This document shows, in pieces, positions 58,190 through 64,000 of a DNA stretch of 64,000 nucleotides (the first letter of the stretch is position 1; each line of letters begins with the position of its first letter). This DNA is from Thiothrix litoralis (GTDB lineage Bacteria > Pseudomonadota > Gammaproteobacteria > Thiotrichales > Thiotrichaceae). The position numbers and the translations under genes are program-made. The notes beneath the pieces were generated by a model. The model was not told the DNA's origin, searched no databases, and worked only from the letters and a program-made list of their open reading frames with translations. The stretch spans positions 1,426,001-1,490,000 of the forward strand of contig NZ_CP072801.1 of NCBI RefSeq assembly GCF_017901135.1, written 5' to 3'.

Positions 58190-59775
58190 GTAACTGTTCA
58201 CGGAGCAGCCCCCTTAAGCGGCAATAAGTCCAGTCACCGGATTCAATACTCGCGGAGGGGGAATAGGCAAACGCACCGTCACCGGCTTTTTAGCCAATGC
58301 CTGCTGACACGCTTGGCGGATAATTCGGTAAGCGCTGATACCTAGGCGTTTGCAGGTTTCCACGATAGTCAGTATTAACGGGCGGAATTGATCACCTCGG
58401 AAAGATTGGCTAAAAAAGCTGGTCTTACGCCAGATGACATAGGGGCGGATAGCCCGTTCGGCAGCATTGTTGGTCAGAGGAACACCGGAATGACGCAAAA
58501 ATGTCCATAACATCAGGTCATCATCCCGTAAGCGTTGGCACTGGTTGGCGGTTTTAGTCGGCTTATCAGGATGTTGTGCTTGACGTAAGCCGCTACCTGC
58601 TACCAATGTCTGGCGGAAGGCTTCGCGGAGTTTATCCATGCGTTGCCGGTACAACCTGTCCGAGTAAGCACCTGCGAGCTTGCGGTTATGCAAGTGGACA
58701 ATCAGGCGTGCCAGACGCAGCAAACGCTTCCCTAAGATGCCTGCACGCCCGTAACGTTGTGCTATTTTTTTGAACTTACGGATAATGTGCGCCCAGCACA
58801 GTTGCCGTCGTTCATTGGGGTGGTGATTATAGCCGCCGTGCTGGTCGGTCACGAGTACGCCATTGAATTTTCCCAGCAATTCGTCCGCTGCACCTTTGCC
58901 GCGTGAGTAATGCGTCATGAAGTACACCACCTGTGGCGAACACATCACCCATAACCATTCACGTTCGCGCCCACGGTAGTGACTGGTTTCATCCGCGTTT
59001 ACCACCGGGCTGCTACGCACTGCATCACCCGCCTGAGCATATAAGGGTGCTAACCAACGGCTGACGGGGGCAGTAGCCTCACTGATCGCACCGCTACTGA
59101 AGGATAACTGCCATTGTTCTTCCAGCAGTAACTGGATTTGCCGCGTGGACAGGCGGCACGCCCCGTTCATCAGGGTGATCCAACTGATCAAGCCAGCACC
59201 CATCTGCCCGCTGGGGATGTCTTCGGGTAACTCGGCTACCTGACGTTTCCCGCAGCAACTACACGTACCCGCATACAGGCGGTGTTCCGTTACTTGATAA
59301 GCAACTTCCGGTAGGTCAAATACCTGATGACGCTGGCTCGGCGTGGTTTCCAGCACCAGATGACCACCACAACGGCAACAGCCTTCGGGATAGTAATGCT
59401 GGATAGCATCCAGGCGTGATTCCTCCACCAAGGTGCGTTCATGTTTGCTGTGTCCTGGCTGACCGCCGCGTTTTAACGGGCTTTTCGGTTTGCGCTCGCG
59501 TTGGGCGCGTTGTTCGGGCGTGTCACGTGACGGGGGGTTAGAGGAGGTGGCGGAGGAGTCATTCAGGCGTTCTTTCAGTTCTGTCAGTTCCGCTTCCAGT
59601 TGTTTTACCCGTGCCTGCAACGCAACCACCAACGTCAGCAGATCACGGTTAAGCTGCTGAGAAGCTGCCAAATCGGTTGGCAACGCAATATCAGTAAAAT
59701 CGGTGGTGATCGTTAGCTCGTTCATCTTTCAAGCATAGCTCAGACTCTGGCAGTTGCAAGCCCGTGAACAGTTAC
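58190..59775 (-). mobile_element. IS66-family insertion sequence, 1586 bp
   Basis: A 14-base perfect terminal inverted repeat starts GTAACTGTTCACGG, with the GTAA ends typical of IS66. It holds a single transposase gene and no tnpA/tnpB, as in the ISBst12 subgroup. The expected 8-base target duplication is not found (ATCGGGTG on the left, ATTTTATA on the right), so one flank may have changed after insertion. Confidence 0.88.
58214..59725 (-). CDS. IS66-family transposase
   Basis: 503 residues. An N-terminal leucine-zipper-like coiled coil (LTLVVALQARVKQLEAELTE) precedes a zinc-finger region (CCRCGGHLVLE and CSCCGKR). DDE_Tnp_IS66 blocks follow: VVNADETSHYRGREREWLWV, VLVTDQHGGYNHHPNERRQLCWAH and LTNNAAERAIRPYVIWRKTSFF. 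The three acidic residues are present and the gene is intact. Confidence 0.95.
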   Translation of the reverse strand: MNELTITTDFTDIALPTDLAASQQLNRDLLTLVVALQARVKQLEAELTELKERLNDSSATSSNPPSRDTPEQRAQRERKPKSPLKRGGQPGHSKHERTLVEESRLDAIQHYYPEGCCRCGGHLVLETTPSQRHQVFDLPEVAYQVTEHRLYAGTCSCCGKRQVAELPEDIPSGQMGAGLISWITLMNGACRLSTRQIQLLLEEQWQLSFSSGAISEATAPVSRWLAPLYAQAGDAVRSSPVVNADETSHYRGREREWLWVMCSPQVVYFMTHYSRGKGAADELLGKFNGVLVTDQHGGYNHHPNERRQLCWAHIIRKFKKIAQRYGRAGILGKRLLRLARLIVHLHNRKLAGAYSDRLYRQRMDKLREAFRQTLVAGSGLRQAQHPDKPTKTANQCQRLRDDDLMLWTFLRHSGVPLTNNAAERAIRPYVIWRKTSFFSQSFRGDQFRPLILTIVETCKRLGISAYRIIRQACQQALAKKPVTVRLPIPPPRVLNPVTGLIAA

Positions 59776-60236
59776 ATTTTATACCGCAAACATCCACCTG
59801 TACCGCCAGAAACTAAGCCAACATTTTCTAACCCAGAAGTCGGCGATGCAATCTTTTTCCCTTGTCAGGATGAAATTGTTGTTTCAACTTACAGTGGAGA
59901 TGAATTAGGCAAAAGTTGGGGTAATGCGGTGAGTGTACGCCCTTTACGTCTACGCAAACGTTACGGCTCAACCGATTTGATTACATTGGCTCAACAGGTG
60001 GTGTTATTGAGCCGGATTCATGGGGCATCGCTGTACCGTCATCCTCGCCTTCCCGTAACCACTCATCATGCTGATCGCTTTGCAACCTTGAGGCAGGAGG
60101 TTGATGTTGATTCGCTGGGTCAAATGGATCGCATGTGCCCTGTCTATCTTTAATGTGAGTCAATAGTGGAACTTGCGAAGTTGTCGCAGTGGCATAAACT
60201 CATAGTGTAAGCGCACTAAAAATCAGGAATGTATTT

Positions 60237-60488
60237 ATGAGCATACAAACAGTTGAAAACATCTTACATGAAGCAGAACGCCTGACCTTCGGTGAGCAAC
60301 TAACGCTGATCCAGCGGTTGCTAGATGGTTTGCGGAAAACCTCAACGCCTGTCACGCAAACAGGCGAACTATCAACACAACAACGATTGAAACAAGTGCT
60401 GGCAAAACCTGCACGGCGCAAACTGAAGTCGCTGCAACTGGATACCCGTGGTTTCCGCTTTAATCGGGAAGAAGCCAATGAGCGATAG
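60237..60488 (+). CDS. VapB-like antitoxin
   Basis: 83 residues beginning SIQTVENILHEAERLTFGEQLTLIQRLLDGL, with a basic C-terminus rich in Lys/Arg. Its end overlaps the PIN toxin by 11 bases. Assigned from position and size more than sequence. Confidence 0.72.
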   Translation: MSIQTVENILHEAERLTFGEQLTLIQRLLDGLRKTSTPVTQTGELSTQQRLKQVLAKPARRKLKSLQLDTRGFRFNREEANER

Positions 60489-60888
60489 ACCCTTTTTTCT
60501 CGATACCAACATCCTCATCTACGCCAACACGGCCCAAGATCCAACCAAGCAGGAAATTGCCCAACGCTTGGTTACATCGGGAGACGCAATGACCAGTGCG
60601 CAGGCACTCAATGAATTTTGCAACGTGTTGCGCCGGAAATTCCCCGACAAGTTTGCGGAAGTCGAAGCAGTTTTACAGGATATTCAAGTAGATGTGGAAG
60701 TCGTGCCGCTCACTGCGGAGATAACAAAACGAGCAGTTGCCATCTCCAAACGTTACCTGCTGAGTTTTTACGACAGCCTGATTTTGGCTGCTGCCTCTGA
60801 ATACGGCTGTAGTGCTGTATTGAGCGAAGATCTGCAACACGGCTTTAAGCTAGATACAGGGCTGATGGTAATCAACCCATTCCTTTAA
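60478..60888 (+). CDS. vapC: VapC-type PIN-domain toxin
   Basis: 136 residues from the ATG at 60478. PFFLDTNILIYAN, SAQALNEFCNVLRRK, LSFYDSLILAAA and a late Asp in VLSEDLQHG supply the PIN acidic residues. The stop ends one base before the nifN stop on the other strand, marking the right edge of the island. Confidence 0.9.
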   Translation: MSDRPFFLDTNILIYANTAQDPTKQEIAQRLVTSGDAMTSAQALNEFCNVLRRKFPDKFAEVEAVLQDIQVDVEVVPLTAEITKRAVAISKRYLLSFYDSLILAAASEYGCSAVLSEDLQHGFKLDTGLMVINPFL

Positions 60889-62277
60889 TCAATGCCGCTT
60901 ATGCGCCGCTTCCCCATCCCGCTTCTGCGCATAAATCGACTGATACGGGTGAATCTCGCCCTTCTCCAACGACAGCAAAATATTGGCAATATCAAACAGC
61001 GTCTGACGTGTGCCGCTATACCCAATCCACTGCCGCTGATACCCACCCAGCAAGTCGTATTGCGGGAAACCTGCGCGTAACAGCGGAATACCCAGCCGCA
61101 ACGCCGTTTCCTGCCCGTGCGAATTGCAAATCAGCACTTCGGCCTCATTGGCTTCCGCCGCTTTTTCCAAATCTTCCAAATCGCCGATATGCACCTTGTC
61201 GGCTGCGATGTGCTTGAGAATCGGCGCATTCGCCGGGGCAACCGCCGCCACGGTGTACGCCCCGTTTTCTGCCAGCAATTGCGAAAACGCATTGAGCAAA
61301 TCCGGGTCAGCCGCAATCGCAAAGCGTGATAAGCCCAGCATAAAGTGCGTATCCAGCATCGCATCCTGCAATTGCGCCCGCTGGCGTTGCAGCTTAGGCG
61401 GCACAGGTTCGGCGGCAAGCGTGTGCAGGGTATGAACAAACTGATCGTTCACCGCCAACCCCATCAAATGGTCGAAACGGTAATCCGGCACGCCCGTCTT
61501 CTTGTGCAAGGTATCTGCCGCCGCATTCAGCGACGCACCAATCACCAACGTTGCCAGCGAATCGCCCAGCGTTGCCATGTCCGACACCAGCGTGCCGCCG
61601 ATGGTCAGCGGGCTGAAATCTTCATCCGGCAAATGCCCATCCAGCGAATCCGACAAATCGGGGATCACCACCGGGCGCAGGCCGAACAGTTCGATGGTGT
61701 CTTTCAAGGCTTCCAGATCGCCGGGGGTCAGCGAGGCATTCACCAGTACATTGACCTGACGCGGGCGTTTACCAGGTTGCGTGCCTGCGGTGGCGGCATC
61801 GGGAACGAGCGTGGCAATAATGGCTTCCACCGCTTTGGCAAAGCCACTTTCCAGACAGCCGCTGAAATCGGGGGTGGACAAAGCGACCACCGGAATGTGG
61901 GCGTATTCGGGGTATTTCTTGCGGAATTCGCCCGCAGCCATTGTCACGTCGCTGCCTTGGGTTTCTGCCAAACCCGTGGTGGGCACGCCGACCAGTGACG
62001 GGCTGTTTTTGCTGCAAATCGCTTTCAGCCCTTCAACCACGTTGTCTTCCGAACCCATCACGGCGGCGATTTGATCCATCGCACTGGTTTGCAGCGGAAT
62101 GGGTTCGCGGAAGTGGCGCACGAAAAACACTTTGCCGAAGGCGGTACAACCTTGCGCCCCGTGCAACATCGGAATGGCACGGTGAAAGCCGAGGAAGGCG
62201 AGTGCTGCGCCGATGGTTTGGCTTGCTTTCAGAGGGCTGACGGACAGGGCTTTGTTGCGCTTGGTGATCTCAGCCAT
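60889..62277 (-). CDS. nifN: FeMo-cofactor scaffold protein NifN
   Basis: 462 residues. With NifE it forms the scaffold on which NifB-co is matured. [45 protein letters not shown] is the family's N-terminal signature with a conserved cysteine, followed by [15 protein letters not shown]. The start overlaps nifE by eight bases. Its usual downstream neighbour nifX is about 13 kb away, beyond the defence island. Confidence 0.97.
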   Translation of the reverse strand: MAEITKRNKALSVSPLKASQTIGAALAFLGFHRAIPMLHGAQGCTAFGKVFFVRHFREPIPLQTSAMDQIAAVMGSEDNVVEGLKAICSKNSPSLVGVPTTGLAETQGSDVTMAAGEFRKKYPEYAHIPVVALSTPDFSGCLESGFAKAVEAIIATLVPDAATAGTQPGKRPRQVNVLVNASLTPGDLEALKDTIELFGLRPVVIPDLSDSLDGHLPDEDFSPLTIGGTLVSDMATLGDSLATLVIGASLNAAADTLHKKTGVPDYRFDHLMGLAVNDQFVHTLHTLAAEPVPPKLQRQRAQLQDAMLDTHFMLGLSRFAIAADPDLLNAFSQLLAENGAYTVAAVAPANAPILKHIAADKVHIGDLEDLEKAAEANEAEVLICNSHGQETALRLGIPLLRAGFPQYDLLGGYQRQWIGYSGTRQTLFDIANILLSLEKGEIHPYQSIYAQKRDGEAAHKRH

Positions 62278-63670
62278 GAGCGGCCTCCTTGGATACTGCC
62301 CACGGCGCGGGTTTGCGGACAGCCTGCCAGATCGGGCTTTCGACCGTCAGGGCGAGTTGTTTGGCGAGTTCCAGCATCCCTTCGTAGCCTGCGTAACCAA
62401 ATTCGCGTTCCTGATTGATGTCGAGGAACGGGATACGAGCTTTGAGCGCAGTGTACATATTGCGTCCACCTGCGATGAGGATGTCCACGTTGTATTCACG
62501 CACGATATTGATCAGGGAACGCGGGCTGCCGTCTTCGACCATTTTGGTGTCTGCGCCCATGATTTCACGGATGCGGGCTTTGTCTTCTTCGGTGGATTTG
62601 TTCGTCCCCGTCGCCACCACCGTCATGCCCAAATCTTGCAGGGCGGAAACGATTGACCAGGATTTCACCCCGCCGGTATACAGCAATACGCGCTTGCCCT
62701 TGAGACGTTGCCGCCACGGTTCTAAGGCTTTGTTAATGCGGGCTTCTTCGCTGGCAATCAGGGCTTCGGTGCGTTCGGTGAGGTACGGGTCGTCGATCAG
62801 GCGGGCGAAATCGCGCAAGGCATTGTTCATGTCTTGCACCCCGTAGAAGCTGCCTTCAAACCATTTGGTGCCGAATGCGTCTTCGAGCTTGCGAGCCACG
62901 TTGAGCATTGCTTTGGAACACACCATCATGTTCACTTTGGCGCGGTGCATGGTTTGCACTTCGTGGAAACGCGCATCGCCGGAGAGGGTGCAAAGCACGC
63001 GGATGCCGAGGTGGTCGAGCAGTGGCAAGACGTGCCAGAGTTCGCCCGCGATATTGTATTCGCCGACCAGATTCACGTCGTGGACTTTGACGGTGTCGCT
63101 TTCTGCGCCGTGTGGCAGCGGGTCGGGTTCGCGGGTTCCGCACACGTGTTTCACCATTGCGTCACCGGCGATGCGGTTGCCGAGGTTTTTCGTGCCGTAA
63201 AATCCGGCGCAATCAATCGGCACGACGGGCGTTCCCCAGCGTTCTTGCGCAGATTTGCAGATGGCTTCGATGTCGTCGCCGATCAGCGCGGGGATGCAGG
63301 TGTTGTAGACGAAGACGGCGGAAGGGCTGTAGCTGTCGATCGCTTGTTTGATGGAATGGAACAGGCGTTTTTCACCGCGCCCCATGATCACATCCTGTTC
63401 GGTCAGGTCAGTGGTCATGCCAATCTTGAACAGGCGCGAACCGCTGGAACGTGTGCCACGATTGTCCCACGAGCTGCCAGCACAGGCGATGCTGCCGTGG
63501 ACAATGTGCGCCACGTCTGCAATCGGCAACAGCGCGATTTGTGCGCCATCGAACGCGCAACCACCCGCCGATGCGCCGGGTTTGGGGCGGGCGCAGCCGG
63601 ACTTTTCCTTTTTGTTGTGGGTACAAGCTGGTTCGTCCAGCAGTGCGGCAATGTCTTTGGACTTCATCAT
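62270..63670 (-). CDS. nifE: FeMo-cofactor scaffold protein NifE
   Basis: 466 residues, paralogous to NifD. Cluster cysteines are in the [37 protein letters not shown] region and [18 protein letters not shown]. ATGs at 63670 and 63667 both fit; GAGGTAA lies upstream. Expressed from a sigma-54/NifA promoter at 63706-63782. Confidence 0.97.
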   Translation of the reverse strand: MMKSKDIAALLDEPACTHNKKEKSGCARPKPGASAGGCAFDGAQIALLPIADVAHIVHGSIACAGSSWDNRGTRSSGSRLFKIGMTTDLTEQDVIMGRGEKRLFHSIKQAIDSYSPSAVFVYNTCIPALIGDDIEAICKSAQERWGTPVVPIDCAGFYGTKNLGNRIAGDAMVKHVCGTREPDPLPHGAESDTVKVHDVNLVGEYNIAGELWHVLPLLDHLGIRVLCTLSGDARFHEVQTMHRAKVNMMVCSKAMLNVARKLEDAFGTKWFEGSFYGVQDMNNALRDFARLIDDPYLTERTEALIASEEARINKALEPWRQRLKGKRVLLYTGGVKSWSIVSALQDLGMTVVATGTNKSTEEDKARIREIMGADTKMVEDGSPRSLINIVREYNVDILIAGGRNMYTALKARIPFLDINQEREFGYAGYEGMLELAKQLALTVESPIWQAVRKPAPWAVSKEAAHG

Positions 63671-63705
63671 GGGGCGTTACCTCGGTCAGTCGTTGGGAAG
63701 GACGT

Positions 63706-63721
63706 TGCAAGGGGTGTGCCA
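63706..63721 (-). promoter_or_regulatory. Sigma-54 promoter of nifE
   Basis: Minus-strand TGGCAC-ACCCC-TTGCA, exact -24/-12 consensus and identical to the nifX promoter. Confidence 0.9.
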
Positions 63722-63766
63722 GATCTTTAAGTTGTTGTTATTTATATAAAGTATTGACGAGCTAAT

Positions 63767-63782
63767 TGTCGTGAACACGACA
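63767..63782. promoter_or_regulatory. NifA upstream activator site between divergent nif promoters
   Basis: TGTCGTGAACACGACA, exact TGT-N10-ACA. Centre 55 bases from the nifE -24 GG and about 95 from the divergent sigma-54 promoter, so one site may serve both. Confidence 0.85.
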
Positions 63783-63798
63783 AGCTCAAGTTTCTCAG

Positions 63799-63819
63799 AG
63801 GTGTTTATGACAAACACCT
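63799..63819. promoter_or_regulatory. Perfect 8-base inverted repeat in the nifE divergent region
   Basis: AGGTGTTT-ATGAC-AAACACCT. It resembles TGT-N-ACA with nine inner bases rather than ten; could be a second regulator site. Confidence 0.4.
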
Positions 63820-63867
63820 GCCAATACTTAACCTCTAACCTAATGATAAATAAAAGGCTTGCAGTAC

Positions 63868-63883
63868 TGGCACGTTTCCTGCT
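63868..63883 (+). promoter_or_regulatory. Sigma-54 promoter for the divergent gene
   Basis: TGGCAC-GTTTC-CTGCT, one mismatch from the -24/-12 consensus with correct spacing, 40 bases before an ATG with AGGAG upstream. Confidence 0.7.
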
Positions 63884-63922
63884 CTACCACTGGCATTTGC
63901 TCATATGACAGGAGATTCCCCC

Positions 63923-64000
63923 ATGTTGCTGGATACCTACAAAGCCAACGAACTCATTTGGCTCACCACCATCAACGGCAAAACCAAAAACGGCCTGAAT
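63923..64000 (+). CDS. Start of an unidentified, probably nif-regulated gene (3' end outside the window)
   Basis: Only 26 codons are visible, starting MLLDTYKANELIWLTTINGK. CAGGAGATT lies seven bases before the ATG and a sigma-54 promoter stands upstream. The product is not recognised from this fragment. Confidence 0.6.
   Translation, partial: MLLDTYKANELIWLTTINGKTKNGLN

Larger units (their letters stand above)
56320..60153 (+). pseudogene. Long prokaryotic Argonaute, split by an IS66-family element
   Basis: The 5' part (56320-58189) gives 623 residues and the 3' part (59776-60153) another 125. Together they form a protein of about 748 residues, normal for long pAgo. The PIWI domain starts near residue 520. 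Catalytic candidates are Asp in FIGLDMGGTTTR (residue 525), Glu in DRQKGERMND (558), Asp in TLHRDGKFYES (593) and Asp in TTHHADRFA (codon at 60073). The DEDD set would therefore be complete without the insert. N, PAZ and MID regions are only roughly placed in residues 1-510. The ATG at 56320 has AGGAA upstream and lies 28 bases after hsdS. Base composition is more A+T-rich than the hsd genes. Confidence 0.85.

Noticed and set aside
58201-58227. C-terminal residues of the Argonaute 5' part past the IS boundary
   Set aside because: They are read from the IS66 end and are not Argonaute sequence.
58182-59783. 8-base target duplication for the IS66 element
   Set aside because: Flanks ATCGGGTG and ATTTTATA do not match; no shifted boundary gives a convincing repeat.

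Overview
The window looks like chromosome from a sulfur-oxidising, nitrogen-fixing gammaproteobacterium of the Thiothrix type. The reasons are two near-identical sulfide:quinone oxidoreductases around a cytochrome bd operon, a Gly/Asn/Met-rich exported protein resembling sulfur-globule proteins, a large molybdenum nitrogenase (nif) region, and gammaproteobacterial housekeeping genes (proS, hrcA, nadK, recN). The genus is inferred from gene content, not from a marker gene.

Layout. 1-3.1 kb: a partial NACHT-type NTPase and a polyamine-type ABC transporter (potA, potB) without its potC/potD partners. 3.2-8.5 kb: the putative sulfur-globule protein and an RND efflux pump with its adaptor. 8.6-14.5 kb: sqr, cydX, cydB, cydA, sqr, all on the minus strand. 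14.9-27.6 kb: core genes (proS, hrcA, nadK, recN, a TudS/YbgA-like protein, glutathione peroxidase, aguA-aguB, an aminotransferase, a lytic transglycosylase, tRNA-Leu). 27.6-31.8 kb: transposase debris, a small Cys4 protein, a SIR2-like protein, and a REP-flanked RAYT gene split by a TnpB element.

31.8-41.0 kb: draT facing nifHDK-nifT-fdx-nifX/Y-like-DUF6129-LRV-unknown-DUF3144-nifF-DUF6156. 41-44.1 kb: small accessory genes, including an AbrB/Doc toxin-antitoxin pair. 44.2-46.0 kb: a complete insertion sequence with a likely programmed -1 frameshift, landed on the stop codon of fdxB. 46.0-48.0 kb (minus): nifX-rseC-DUF269-CCE_0567-fdxB. 48.2-60.9 kb (plus): a defence island made of hsdR, hsdM, a DUF1016 nuclease, VapBC, hsdS, a long Argonaute split by an IS66-family element, and a second VapBC. 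60.9-63.7 kb (minus): nifN and nifE. The window closes with the start of a gene divergent from nifE.

How it works together. nifHDK encode nitrogenase. nifE, nifN, nifX, the DUF269 protein and the accessory ferredoxins serve FeMo-cofactor assembly and electron supply, nifF supplies electrons, and DraT inactivates NifH. NifA-type upstream sites and sigma-54 promoters are visible before nifH, nifE, nifX and the last divergent gene. nifE and nifX carry the same promoter module with the same spacing. In many diazotrophs nifE-nifN-nifX are contiguous. Here about 13 kb of restriction, Argonaute and toxin-antitoxin genes lie between nifN and nifX, and the promoter module in front of nifX would keep it under NifA control. 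The most interesting object is this island, above all its catalytically complete Argonaute, which shares an operon-like layout with a type I restriction system and is now broken by IS66.
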